A stretch of DNA of 64,000 nt from Kaistella sp. SH40-3 (GCF_030686865.1 NZ_JAQYUS010000005.1:224568-288567), one strand, 5' to 3'. Shown: positions 8,837 through 17,100, counted from the first letter of the stretch. Translations and numbers: made by a program. Notes: generated by a model not told the origin, from the letters alone.

Positions 8837-9795
8837 AGTCGGTAGGAATAATTGGCGCCAACGGTTACACTGGAAGCGAACTCGTTCGGTTATTGGTATT
8901 TCATCCAAAAGTTGAACTTCAATTTTTGTACAGCCGTTCGAATTCTGGAATCAATATTTCTGAAATTTATCCGGATTTAATTTCGATTTGTGAAATGAGT
9001 TTAACTAGTCAAACAGAAGAAGTTGACATTTTATTTTTGTGTTTGCCACATCATGAAAGCAAAAATTGGTTGATTGAAAATCCTGTAAAAGAAAATGTTT
9101 TGATCATCGATTTAGGAAATGATTTCAGATTAGAAAGCAATTTTCAGGAAAGAAATTTTATTTACGGTTTACCAGAATTTTTTAAAAATGAATTAAAATC
9201 TGCCAAAAGCATTGCAAATCCCGGTTGTTTTGCCACCGCAATTCAACTGGCATTATTGCCTTTAGCAAAAGAAAAATTGCTAAAGGATATTTATACCACA
9301 GGAATCACAGGTTCAACTGGAGCGGGACAATCTTTACAATCGACCACTCATTTTTCCTGGCGTAATGATAATATTTCAGCGTATAAAACTTTAACACATC
9401 AACATGTCGATGAGGTTTTGAAGTCCTTGAATCAATCTAATAAAAAAGAAATCGAACTTCATTTTGTTCCCTGGCGCGGAGATTTTGTAAGAGGAATTTT
9501 CACCAGTTCAATCATTAAATGTGATTTAGAATTAAATGAAATTCAGGAAAAATATTGCGATTTTTATAAAGACGCCACTTTTGTGACCATATCAGAAAAA
9601 CCAATCGACATGAAGCAAGTCATTAATACCAATCGTTGCGCGATTCACATTGAAAAAAATAAAGAAATTATTGTTGTTCATTCGGCAATTGATAATTTAT
9701 TAAAAGGTGCTTCCGGACAAGCCGTTCAAAATATGAATATCGCCATGGATTGGGAAGAAAATACGGGTCTAAACCTAAAACCAATCGCGTTTTAA
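8833..9795 (+). CDS. argC: N-acetyl-gamma-glutamyl-phosphate reductase
   Basis: A 320-aa NADPH-dependent reductase of the N-acyl-glutamyl-phosphate step. The Rossmann motif GIIGANGYTGSELVRLL lies at the N-terminus and the catalytic cysteine at Cys132 in SIANPGCFATA. GITGSTGAGQS and HFVPWRGDFVRGI are further ArgC signatures. Length matches the short ArgC class. Its ATG overlaps the argG stop (ATGA). A 79-bp gap with two perfect short hairpins separates it from argD. Confidence 0.96.
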   Translation: MKSVGIIGANGYTGSELVRLLVFHPKVELQFLYSRSNSGINISEIYPDLISICEMSLTSQTEEVDILFLCLPHHESKNWLIENPVKENVLIIDLGNDFRLESNFQERNFIYGLPEFFKNELKSAKSIANPGCFATAIQLALLPLAKEKLLKDIYTTGITGSTGAGQSLQSTTHFSWRNDNISAYKTLTHQHVDEVLKSLNQSNKKEIELHFVPWRGDFVRGIFTSSIIKCDLELNEIQEKYCDFYKDATFVTISEKPIDMKQVINTNRCAIHIEKNKEIIVVHSAIDNLLKGASGQAVQNMNIAMDWEENTGLNLKPIAF

Positions 9796-9809
9796 AAGCA
9801 AAAAGTAAA

Positions 9810-9852
9810 GTCCCAAAGGGACGATTTAATTAAGAATAGGACAAAGTCCTAT
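9810..9852. repeat. Pair of short hairpins between argC and argD
   Basis: Two perfect small inverted repeats follow each other: GTCCC-AAA-GGGAC at 9810-9822 and ATAGGAC-AAA-GTCCTAT at 9836-9852. Both have AAA loops but unrelated stems, and neither has a T-run, so they are not ordinary terminators. They belong to the structure-conserved hairpin family described in the findings. Confidence 0.8.
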
Positions 9853-9874
9853 CAAGAGATAATCAGCAACCATT

Positions 9875-11011
9875 ATGAATTTATTCCAAGTATATCCTTT
9901 ATTTAATATCAATCCTGTAAAAGCGGAAGGTTCTTTTCTTTGGGATGATAAAGGCGAAAAGTACCTTGATTTTTATGGAGGTCATGCCGTGATTTCTATT
10001 GGTCACAATCATCCTCATTATCAAAATAAACTAAAAGATCAGTTAGAGAAAATCTCGTTTTATTCAAATTCTGTTCAGAATAATTTACAAACAGAATTAG
10101 CAGAAAAGTTGGGTAAAATTTCAGGATATGAAAATTACTCTCTCTTTCTTTGTAATTCTGGTGCAGAAGCAAACGAAAATGCGTTGAAACTGGCTTCTTT
10201 CCACAACGGAAAAAAGAAGGTAATTTATTTCTCCGGTTCATTTCATGGCAGAACTTCTGCCGCAGTTTCTGTAACAGATAATCCTAAAATTGTTGCGCCA
10301 GTTAATTTTTCAGAACGTTTTATTAAATGTGAATGGAATAATGTGAATCAGTTAAAACAATTGTTTTCGGATTATCAAGGTGAAATTTCTTCCGTAATCA
10401 TCGAAGGAATTCAAGGAGTTGGCGGAATTATTTTACCAACAGAAGAAATGATTCAAACTCTTAAAAAACTTTGTTCTGAAAATGAGGTGATTTTAATTAT
10501 GGATGAAGTGCAATCCGGTTACGGACGTTCAGGGAATTTTTTTGCGCATCAGGAATTTGATATTCAACCAGATTTAATTACGGTGGCGAAAGGAATGGGA
10601 AATGGTTTTCCGATTGGTGGTTTTTTAATCAGTCCAAAATTCGAAGCCAGTAATGGTTTATTGGGAACAACTTTTGGCGGAAATCATTTGGCGTGCGCTG
10701 CAGGAATTGCAGTTTTAGAAGTCATTAAAAATGAAAATCTGATTCAAAATTCAGAGAAAATGGGCGCTTATATTGAATCTAAAATTCTGAATTTTAATCA
10801 TATCAAATCCATTAGGCGAAGAGGTTTAATGATCGGAATTGAACTCGATCAACCTTGTGCAGAAATCCGTTCTAACTTATTGACGAAACATCATGTGTTC
10901 ACCGGGAATTCTAATGATGCAACTGTTTTAAGGATTCTTCCATCGCTCAATATTACAGAAAAAGAAGCCGATTTATTCATCAATGCTTTAAAATCTGTTC
11001 TTCAAAATTAG
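9875..11011 (+). CDS. argD: Acetylornithine (or succinylornithine) aminotransferase
   Basis: A 378-aa class III PLP aminotransferase that converts N-acyl-glutamate semialdehyde to N-acylornithine. The PLP lysine is Lys239 in LITVAKGMGNGFPIGG. LCNSGAEANENALKLA and IMDEVQSGYGRSG are cofactor-binding motifs. It begins 79 bp after argC, is in the same operon, and is followed by a 56-bp gap with two more hairpins. The family cannot be told apart from AstC by sequence alone; the operon makes the biosynthetic role near certain. Confidence 0.94.
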   Translation: MNLFQVYPLFNINPVKAEGSFLWDDKGEKYLDFYGGHAVISIGHNHPHYQNKLKDQLEKISFYSNSVQNNLQTELAEKLGKISGYENYSLFLCNSGAEANENALKLASFHNGKKKVIYFSGSFHGRTSAAVSVTDNPKIVAPVNFSERFIKCEWNNVNQLKQLFSDYQGEISSVIIEGIQGVGGIILPTEEMIQTLKKLCSENEVILIMDEVQSGYGRSGNFFAHQEFDIQPDLITVAKGMGNGFPIGGFLISPKFEASNGLLGTTFGGNHLACAAGIAVLEVIKNENLIQNSEKMGAYIESKILNFNHIKSIRRRGLMIGIELDQPCAEIRSNLLTKHHVFTGNSNDATVLRILPSLNITEKEADLFINALKSVLQN

Positions 11012-11012
11012 C

Positions 11013-11049
11013 AACCTTTTTAAGGTTCATCACAATTGCCAAATGGCAA
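11013..11049. repeat. Pair of short hairpins between argD and argF
   Basis: AACCTT-TTT-AAGGTT at 11013-11027 and TTGCC-AAAT-GGCAA at 11036-11049 are perfect inverted repeats immediately after the argD stop. No long T-run follows, so read-through into argF is expected. Confidence 0.75.
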
Positions 11050-11067
11050 AACTTAAATATAAATTTA

Positions 11068-12039
11068 ATGAAAAATTTCACATCAGTAGAAGATATTAAT
11101 GATCTTCAATCAATGATAAAAAAGGCGCTTCACATTAAAGAAAATCCTTTAGCGGAGGGGAATAAAGGAAAAGGAAAAACAATCGGACTGGTTTTTCTAA
11201 ACTCCAGTTTACGAACCAGATTAAGCAGTCAAATTGCTGCTCAAAATTTGGGATTAAATGTTCTTATTTTAAACGCATCGCAGGAAGCCTGGAATCTAGA
11301 ATTTGCAGATGGCGCCGTTATGAATAGCGGAACCGTGGAGCATGTTAAGGATGCGGTCGAGGTTCTGAATCAGTATTGCGATATCATTGCGGTGCGTTGT
11401 TTTGCAGGAATGCAGAATAAGGAAGATGATGTAAATGAAAGTATTTTGTCTCAGTTTCTGAAATATGCAAAAGTTCCGGTTATTTCTTTGGAATCCGCAA
11501 CGAGACATCCTTTGCAAAGTTTTGCAGATTGTATTACCATAAATGAAAATTGGCCGTTCGACAGGCTCACGATGAATCGCAAGCCGAAAGTCGTGCTAAC
11601 TTGGGCGCCACATATTAAACCGATTGCTCACGCCGTTGCCAATTCGTTTACTGAATGGATGCAAAATATGGAGGTCGATTTGGTAATTGCTAATCCTGAA
11701 GGTTATGATTTAGATCCGAAATTTGTAAAAAACACGCCCGTTTTTCATGATCAAGATGAAGCCTTAAAAGATGCTGATTTTGTCTATGTTAAAAACTGGT
11801 CGTCGTTTGGAAATTACGCTGCAATGCCCGAAGTTAAAGAGAATTGGATGTTAACGCAGGAAAAATTGAAATCTACGCAAAATGCAAAAGTGATGCATTG
11901 TTTGCCAGTTCGTAGAAATGTAGAATTGAGTGATGAAGTGATGGATAGTGATCATTCGATTATTTATCAACAAGCGAAAAATAGAATCTTTTCGGCACAA
12001 ACTGTTTTCAGTGAAATTTTAGATGAATTATCGTCTTAA
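11068..12039 (+). CDS. argF: N-acetyl/N-succinylornithine carbamoyltransferase
   Basis: A 323-aa protein of the special transcarbamylase family that acts on N-acylated ornithine. It has the phosphate-binding motif SSLRTRLS (46-53), the HPLQ carbamoyl-phosphate motif and HCLPVRRN near the C-terminus, and aligns throughout with the Bacteroides N-succinylornithine enzyme. Residue 90, known to set acetyl (Glu) versus succinyl (Pro) specificity, is Val here (SGTVEH). A loop after SFADCITINE is about six residues longer than in the Bacteroides protein and is encoded by a copy of a dispersed repeat at 11556-11576. It lies 12 bp before argB. Confidence 0.93.
   Translation: MKNFTSVEDINDLQSMIKKALHIKENPLAEGNKGKGKTIGLVFLNSSLRTRLSSQIAAQNLGLNVLILNASQEAWNLEFADGAVMNSGTVEHVKDAVEVLNQYCDIIAVRCFAGMQNKEDDVNESILSQFLKYAKVPVISLESATRHPLQSFADCITINENWPFDRLTMNRKPKVVLTWAPHIKPIAHAVANSFTEWMQNMEVDLVIANPEGYDLDPKFVKNTPVFHDQDEALKDADFVYVKNWSSFGNYAAMPEVKENWMLTQEKLKSTQNAKVMHCLPVRRNVELSDEVMDSDHSIIYQQAKNRIFSAQTVFSEILDELSS
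11556..11576. repeat. Dispersed repeat copy inside argF
   Basis: GTTCGACAGGCTCACGATGA at this site matches the degenerate dispersed motif (CTTCGACAnGCTCAnnnTGA, or its complement GTCGAAGTG) also seen in vapE and at 57250-57280. It is in frame and encodes PFDRLTMN in a loop of ArgF. Confidence 0.5.
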
Positions 12040-12051
12040 AAGAAAACGATT

Positions 12052-12849
12052 ATGGATAAACAGAAATTGTATGTCATTAAAATCGGCGGTTCTTTAATTG
12101 ATAAAGAGAAAGATTTAATGAACTTTTTAGAAGGATTTGCTTCAATAAAAGCATCAAAACTTCTAGTTCATGGTGGCGGAAAATTGGCTTCTGATTTAGC
12201 AGAGAAATTAAATATTCCTCAACAAATGACGGCTGGTAGGAGAGTGACGAATCAAGAAACTTTGGATATTGTGACCATGGTTTACGCCGGAAAAATCAAT
12301 AAAAATATCGTTGCAAAACTTCAAACTTTTCAATGTAATGCGATTGGGTTTTCAGGTGCAGATGGAAATTTAATTAAAAGTGAAAAACGTTCGGTTTCAA
12401 ATATCGATTATGGTTTTGTTGGCGATGTCGATTCGAAAAGTGTGAATGTTGATTTGCTTAAAGAATTTTTAAATCTAAAATTAATTCCGGTTTTTTCAGC
12501 GATTACGCATGATAAAAAAGGGAATTTGTTCAATACGAATGCGGATTCTATCGCTTCTGTCTTGGCGATTTCGCTTTCAAATTTTTATGAGGTTGAACTT
12601 TTATATTGCTTTGATAAAGATGGAATATTAGAAAATGTTGAAAATCCAGAATCTATTGTAAAGACTTTAAATCCTATAAGATGTGAACAGTTAAAGTTTG
12701 ATAATAAATTGAATAAAGGGATTTTACCCAAACTCGAAAATGCTTTTAAAGCCAAAGAAAACAAAGTGAATAAAGTGGTTTTGCTGAATGAAACCAAATT
12801 TCAAAACCAAATTAAATTTCAAAATGAAGGAACAGAAATCAATATATAG
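12052..12849 (+). CDS. argB: Acetylglutamate kinase
   Basis: A 265-aa amino-acid kinase that phosphorylates N-acylglutamate. The ATP motif KIGGSLID lies at residues 8-15, LLVHGGGKLASDLAEKL at about 37-53, TAGRRVTNQETLDIVTMVYAGKINK is the substrate region, and NTNADSIASVLA near 163 is a catalytic-site signature. Its length suits the non-inhibited class lacking the long N-terminal helix of hexameric, arginine-sensitive enzymes. It overlaps argE by 26 bp. Confidence 0.95.
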   Translation: MDKQKLYVIKIGGSLIDKEKDLMNFLEGFASIKASKLLVHGGGKLASDLAEKLNIPQQMTAGRRVTNQETLDIVTMVYAGKINKNIVAKLQTFQCNAIGFSGADGNLIKSEKRSVSNIDYGFVGDVDSKSVNVDLLKEFLNLKLIPVFSAITHDKKGNLFNTNADSIASVLAISLSNFYEVELLYCFDKDGILENVENPESIVKTLNPIRCEQLKFDNKLNKGILPKLENAFKAKENKVNKVVLLNETKFQNQIKFQNEGTEINI

Positions 12850-13906
12850 TCAAGAAGAATTGCTCAAGAATGCCACAGAATTATTAAAGAAAATAATTGC
12901 AACACCATCTTTGAGTAAAGATGAATACGATGTTTCGTTGGTAATCGAAGGTTTTTTCCATCAAAAAAATATTCCAACAAAAAGGTTGAAAAATAATATT
13001 TGGGCAGTCAATCAATTTTTCGATGAAACCAAACCTTCCATTGTTTTGAATACGCATCACGACACGGTAAAACCGAATAAGGCGTTTACGTTTGATCCGT
13101 TTATTCCCATTGAAAAAGACGGAAAAATTTTTGGATTGGGAAGTAATGATGCAGGCGCTTCTTTGGTTTCGATGGTGCAGGTTTTTCTACATTTTTATGA
13201 TAAAGAGAATCTGTCGCATAACTTAATTATCGCTTTAACTGCCGAAGAAGAAATTTCCGGAAAAGACGGAATTGAAGTGCTTTTCCCACAACTTCCAAAT
13301 GTTGAATTGGCGATTGTTGGCGAACCGACTCAAATGAATTTAGCCATCGCAGAAAAAGGACTTTTGGTCATAGATGGTGAAATGTCGGGAACGGCTTCTC
13401 ACGCGGCGCATCCAAATCAAGACAATGCGATTGTGAAATGTATGGCGGATTTACAGCATATTTTGAACTTCAAATTCCCAAAGGTTTCACCTTATTTGGG
13501 TGAAGTAAAAGTTACGCTTTCAGTGATTAATGCAGGAACTCAACATAACGTGGTTCCCGAAAAATGCAACTTTACTTTAGATGTTCGTGTGACTGATGAA
13601 TACAGTAATAAAGAGGTTTTTGAAATCATTGAATCTGAAATGAAATCCAAATTAACTGCCCGATCTTTTAGATTAAATTCTTCGAGAATTGATGAAAATC
13701 ATCCGATTATAAAAGCAGGTTTAGAAATTGGCAGAAAAACTTACGGTTCTCCCACGTCTTCGGATCAGGCGATTATCCCTTGTACATCTGTGAAAATTGG
13801 TCCTGGCGATAGTACCAGATCTCATACCGCCGACGAATTTATTTATATTAATGAAATAAAAGAAGGCATTGAAATCTATATTAAAATTTTAGAAAAAATA
13901 ATGTAA
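12824..13906 (+). CDS. argE: Acetylornithine deacetylase, M20 family
   Basis: A 360-aa metallohydrolase that releases ornithine or citrulline from the N-acyl intermediate. The metal motifs LNTHHDTVKPN, GLGSNDAGAS and LTAEEEISG are clear, along with GEPTQMNLAIAEKG and the dimerisation segment with SHAAHP. I chose ATG 12824 (MKEQKSIYSQ); an in-frame ATG at 12788 is possible but would extend the overlap with argB to 62 bp. Because the carbamoyltransferase acts on an acylated substrate, this enzyme probably works on N-acylcitrulline. Confidence 0.93.
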   Translation: MKEQKSIYSQEELLKNATELLKKIIATPSLSKDEYDVSLVIEGFFHQKNIPTKRLKNNIWAVNQFFDETKPSIVLNTHHDTVKPNKAFTFDPFIPIEKDGKIFGLGSNDAGASLVSMVQVFLHFYDKENLSHNLIIALTAEEEISGKDGIEVLFPQLPNVELAIVGEPTQMNLAIAEKGLLVIDGEMSGTASHAAHPNQDNAIVKCMADLQHILNFKFPKVSPYLGEVKVTLSVINAGTQHNVVPEKCNFTLDVRVTDEYSNKEVFEIIESEMKSKLTARSFRLNSSRIDENHPIIKAGLEIGRKTYGSPTSSDQAIIPCTSVKIGPGDSTRSHTADEFIYINEIKEGIEIYIKILEKIM

Positions 13907-13936
13907 CACTATTTTGTTTATGATTTCACTTTAGAC

Positions 13937-14023
13937 AGCCACGAAGTGGCGAAATATAATAGCATAGGGTGAAGCCCTATGAACAATGGAAATAAATATG
14001 ATCAAGCCACGAAGTGGCGAAAT
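13937..14023. repeat. Three hairpins between argE and argH, two identical
   Basis: An exact 19-bp direct repeat, AGCCACGAAGTGGCGAAAT, occurs at 13937-13955 and 14005-14023. Each copy carries the hairpin GCCAC-GAA-GTGGC. Between them, ATAGGG and CCCTAT at 13964-13980 form a third hairpin with loop TGAAG. No T-runs follow. Confidence 0.85.
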
Positions 14024-14086
14024 TAATAACCGCATAAATTAAAATATTATAAACCTGCTTTTAAAGGTTTTTAAATAAAAGAAATA

Positions 14087-15391
14087 ATGAAAAAAATTTG
14101 GCAAAAAGATAAATCTCTAACCGACCAATTGGTGAATAATTTTACCGTTGGAAAAGATTTAGATTTCGATGATCGGTTGGCGAAATACGATGTTTTGGGT
14201 TCAATCGCGCATTGCAAAATGTTAGCAGAAGTTGGGTTAATTTCTAATGAGGAATCGCTTGAACTATTATCAGTTTTAAATGAAATTTTAGAAAGCATCG
14301 AAAATAATACTTTCGAAATCGATCCGGAAGCAGAAGATATTCACTCTCAAATCGAATCTATTTTAATTGAAAAATTAGGTTCAACGGGAAAAAAAATCCA
14401 TACTGCGCGCTCTAGAAACGATCAGGTTTTACTGGATGTTAAATTATATTTATTAGATGAGATTCGTGAAATTGGTGAATTAACAGATTCTCTATTTCAG
14501 TTATTAATTCGTTTGGCAAATCAGCATAAAAACGTTTTGTTACCAGGATATACCCATTTTCAAGTTGCGATGCCATCGTCCTTTGGATTGTGGTTTGGCG
14601 CTTATGCAGAAGCCTTGGTCGATGACGCCGAATTGCTGTTGTCGGTCAAAAATATCATCAATAAAAATCCATTAGGATCTGCGGCTGGTTACGGTTCTTC
14701 GTTTCCGATTGATCGGGAAAGTACGACCTATCATTTGAATTTTAAAAATTTAAATTACAATTCAGTTTACGCACAAATGACGCGCGGTAAATCAGAGAAA
14801 TTATTGGCTTCTTCAATGTCGGTTTTGGCCGGAACTTTAAGTCGTTTTTCTTATGATGTGTGTTTATATTTAAGTCAAAATTTCGATTTCATCAGTTTTC
14901 CAAAAGAATTTACAACCGGAAGCAGCATTATGCCACACAAGAAAAATCCGGATATTTTTGAGTCGGTAAGAGCGCGTTGCAACCGAATTCAGTCTTTGCC
15001 GAATGAACTTATTTTGCTCACCAATAATTTACCTTCCGGCTATCATCGAGATATGCAGTTGACCAAAGAAATCCTTTTTCCAGCGATTGATTCTTTAAAA
15101 GAATGTCTGGAAATTCTGATTTATACTTTGCCGAAAATCGAGGTTAAAGAAGGGATTTTAGAAGATGAAAAATACAAGTATATTTTCAGCGTAGAAAAAA
15201 TTAATGAAGAAGTAAAAAACGGAAATTCATTTCGCGATGCTTATATTAAAGTCGGAAATGACATTGAAAACAATGATTTTAAGTATGATACAAAAGATCT
15301 AAATCACAGTCATCAAGGAAGTATTGGCAATTTATGTTTAGATGAAATTAGCCATCAATTCCATAAAATATCGTGTAAAATATTGGCTTAA
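14087..15391 (+). CDS. argH: Argininosuccinate lyase
   Basis: A 434-aa lyase of the fumarase/aspartase superfamily that splits argininosuccinate to arginine and fumarate. The signature GSSIMPHKKNPD is at about 282-293, with HTARSRNDQVLLD and GYTHFQVAMPSSFG as the other conserved regions. It is slightly shorter than the usual 450-460 aa at the C-terminus. A 180-bp gap with three hairpins precedes it, so it may be expressed at a different level from the rest of the operon. Its TAA shares bases with the stop codon of the convergent Lrp gene. Confidence 0.95.
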   Translation: MKKIWQKDKSLTDQLVNNFTVGKDLDFDDRLAKYDVLGSIAHCKMLAEVGLISNEESLELLSVLNEILESIENNTFEIDPEAEDIHSQIESILIEKLGSTGKKIHTARSRNDQVLLDVKLYLLDEIREIGELTDSLFQLLIRLANQHKNVLLPGYTHFQVAMPSSFGLWFGAYAEALVDDAELLLSVKNIINKNPLGSAAGYGSSFPIDRESTTYHLNFKNLNYNSVYAQMTRGKSEKLLASSMSVLAGTLSRFSYDVCLYLSQNFDFISFPKEFTTGSSIMPHKKNPDIFESVRARCNRIQSLPNELILLTNNLPSGYHRDMQLTKEILFPAIDSLKECLEILIYTLPKIEVKEGILEDEKYKYIFSVEKINEEVKNGNSFRDAYIKVGNDIENNDFKYDTKDLNHSHQGSIGNLCLDEISHQFHKISCKILA

Positions 15392-15843
15392 TCGAGTTTG
15401 AATTTCGTAGTCTTTTTTACTTCATGTAAAGCGATCGAACTGTGATATTGCCAGATATTTGGCGAGTTAGAGATGACATTAACAGCGAAGTCGTTGTAAG
15501 AGTTAATGTCTTTTGCGATAATTTTCAACATATAATCATATTCCCCGGAAAGGCTTATAATTTCCTGAACTTCATCAAAAGTTTCGATGTGTTTTTCAAA
15601 ATCTTCCAAGGTTTTTTGAGATTGCTCTTTCAGTCGGATATTACAATAAACAATAATATTCAGACCCAGTTTTTCACGGTTAAGGATGGCGACATATTTC
15701 TCGATAACGTTCTGTTTCTCAAGTTGTTTGATGCGTTCGTAAGTCGGCGTAAAAGTCAAACCGATTTTCTCCGAGATTTCTTTCACCGATAAAGTCGAGT
15801 CTTCCTGAAGTAAACTGAGAATCATTCTGTCCTTTGCATCCAT
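15388..15843 (-). CDS. Lrp/AsnC-family transcriptional regulator
   Basis: A 151-aa protein with an N-terminal winged HTH (KDRMILSLLQEDSTLSVKEISEKIGLTFTPTYERIKQLE) and a C-terminal RAM/AsnC ligand domain (about 65-145; SGEYDYMLKIIAKDI). I use the ATG at 15843; an in-frame TTG at 15861 would add six residues. It is convergent with argH with overlapping stop codons and no terminator between them. Lrp-type proteins respond to amino acids, so control of the arg operon is plausible but not shown. The divergent neighbour is the pyr operon. Confidence 0.93.
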   Translation of the reverse strand: MDAKDRMILSLLQEDSTLSVKEISEKIGLTFTPTYERIKQLEKQNVIEKYVAILNREKLGLNIIVYCNIRLKEQSQKTLEDFEKHIETFDEVQEIISLSGEYDYMLKIIAKDINSYNDFAVNVISNSPNIWQYHSSIALHEVKKTTKFKLD

Positions 15844-15949
15844 AAATTTGATTTTGAACAAAAATATTAAAAATAAGGCGAAAACTCTGTGTTCATCAAG
15901 AATAGTTTTATTTGTTGAAAAAACCTTTTTCAGATTTCAGAAAAAATGA

Positions 15950-15957
15950 TATCTTTG
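15950..15957 (+). promoter_or_regulatory. -7 element of the pyrB-carAB promoter
   Basis: TATCTTTG fits TAnnTTTG. The -33 region around 15925 is only T-rich. Transcription is predicted to start at about 15961-15964, almost on the leader ATG, so the leader would be near-leaderless. An inverted repeat CTAATG (15961-15966)/CATTAG (15980-15985) includes that ATG. Confidence 0.55.
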
Positions 15958-15963
15958 CACCTA

Positions 15964-16032
15964 ATGAAAAGAAGATTTCCATTAGACGATTTACATAAAG
16001 GCAGCAATGCCGATATTCACGATATTTATTAA
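15964..16032 (+). CDS. Putative leader peptide upstream of pyrB
   Basis: A 22-codon ORF (begins MKRRFPLDDLHKG, ends DIHDIY, TAA at 16030-16032) starts just after the predicted transcription start. It ends one nucleotide before the 5' arm of a strong intrinsic terminator. A ribosome stopped at this TAA would cover the terminator stem. That geometry is what a translation-coupled attenuator needs, as known for E. coli pyrBI. Not recognised as a known peptide; translation is inferred. Confidence 0.5.
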   Translation: MKRRFPLDDLHKGSNADIHDIY

Positions 16033-16033
16033 C

Positions 16034-16063
16034 AACGAAGTCATTTTGGCTTCGTTTTTTTTT
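16034..16063 (+). terminator. Intrinsic terminator (attenuator) between leader ORF and pyrB
   Basis: AACGAAGTC (16034-16042) pairs with GGCTTCGTT (16048-16056) around loop ATTTT, followed by nine T (16055-16063). It lies 18 bp upstream of the pyrB ATG and on the sense strand of pyrB only, so it can only control pyrB. A frame with ATG at 16007 reads straight through it into pyrB. Confidence 0.85.
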
Positions 16064-16081
16064 GATTTAAAAACTAAAATT

Positions 16082-16978
16082 ATGCTCAGAACAGCCGATT
16101 TATCCGTAGAAAAAATTAACAAATTGCTTCAGGAAGCCGACGAGTTTTCGAAAGGTAAAGTGTTGAAAGCCAAAAGTGAAATCTATGTTTCCAATCTTTT
16201 TTTTGAAGACAGCACCAGAACAAAAACAAGTTTTGATGTTGCCGAAAGAAAGTTAGGTTTGAACGTGGTTCCTTTTGATATTTCCGCAAGTTCCGTTAAT
16301 AAAGGAGAATCACTTTATGACACGGTGAAAACATTGAAAAGTCTTGGAATCGATCTTTGTGTGATCCGTCACAAAAAAGAAAAATTCTATGATGAATTCA
16401 AAGACATTGATATTGCTGTCATTAATGGTGGCGATGGAACCGGCAATCATCCATCTCAAAATCTTTTAGATTTAATGACGATTCAGCAGGAATTCGGAAA
16501 ATTTAAAGGGTTAAAAGTAGGAATTGTTGGAGATGTAAAACACAGCCGTGTAGCAAATTCTAATGCAGAAGTTTTAAGAAAACTGGGTGCTAAAGTTTAT
16601 TTCTCAGGTCCGGAACAATGGTTTGATGAAGGAACAATTATTAATGGAACATATTTATCCATCGATGATTTGGTAAAAGAAGTTGATGTTTTGATGTTAT
16701 TGAGAATTCAACATGAAAGACACGATAGCGACGAAAAATTAAAACTTTCTTCTGATAAATACCACCGTCAGTTTGGTCTAACTACAGAACGCGAAAAAGC
16801 AATGAAGAAAGATGCGATTATTATGCATCCAGCCCCGATTAACAGAGGAGTTGAGATTGCTGATGAATTGGTAGAATGCAGTCGTTCACGGATTTTTAAA
16901 CAAATGGAAAACGGCGTTTTTGCAAGAATGGCCATTTTGAAAACTGCCTTGGAAGCAAAAGGATTTGAATTCGAGTAA
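16082..16978 (+). CDS. pyrB: Aspartate carbamoyltransferase catalytic subunit
   Basis: A 298-aa transcarbamylase that makes carbamoyl-aspartate in pyrimidine synthesis. The carbamoyl-phosphate motif DSTRTKTSF lies at about 44-52; HPSQNLLDLMTI and LRIQHERHD plus HPAPINRGVEI are active-site motifs. I use ATG 16082 (MLRTADLSVEK), just after the attenuator. The ATG at 16007 in the same frame would add 25 residues encoded by the terminator hairpin and is less likely. No pyrI regulatory subunit follows; carA does, after a second hairpin with a T-run. Confidence 0.95.
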   Translation: MLRTADLSVEKINKLLQEADEFSKGKVLKAKSEIYVSNLFFEDSTRTKTSFDVAERKLGLNVVPFDISASSVNKGESLYDTVKTLKSLGIDLCVIRHKKEKFYDEFKDIDIAVINGGDGTGNHPSQNLLDLMTIQQEFGKFKGLKVGIVGDVKHSRVANSNAEVLRKLGAKVYFSGPEQWFDEGTIINGTYLSIDDLVKEVDVLMLLRIQHERHDSDEKLKLSSDKYHRQFGLTTEREKAMKKDAIIMHPAPINRGVEIADELVECSRSRIFKQMENGVFARMAILKTALEAKGFEFE

Positions 16979-17025
16979 AATAAATCTATAAAATTGCTAA
17001 GGTTCGTTCCTTGGTAAATGTAATT

Positions 17026-17062
17026 GACGCAGTATTATGAAAGAAATTCTTGCGTCTTTTTT
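17026..17062 (+). terminator. Terminator/attenuator between pyrB and carA
   Basis: GACGCA (17026-17031) and TGCGTC (17051-17056) form a stem followed by six T. A nine-codon ORF (MKEILASFF, ATG 17037, stop TAA at 17064-17066) runs through its 3' arm. A smaller hairpin AAGG-TTCGTT-CCTT precedes it at 16999-17012. It may set the pyrB:carA ratio or be a second regulated attenuator. Confidence 0.6.
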
Positions 17063-17100
17063 CTAAAAAATAAAAAGTGAAGATTTAGTAAAAAGTAAAA

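Noticed and set aside
16007..16081. Longer PyrB starting at ATG 16007
   Set aside because: The extra 25 residues are encoded by the terminator hairpin and leader overlap and are unlike PyrB N-termini; the ATG at 16082 gives a normal length.
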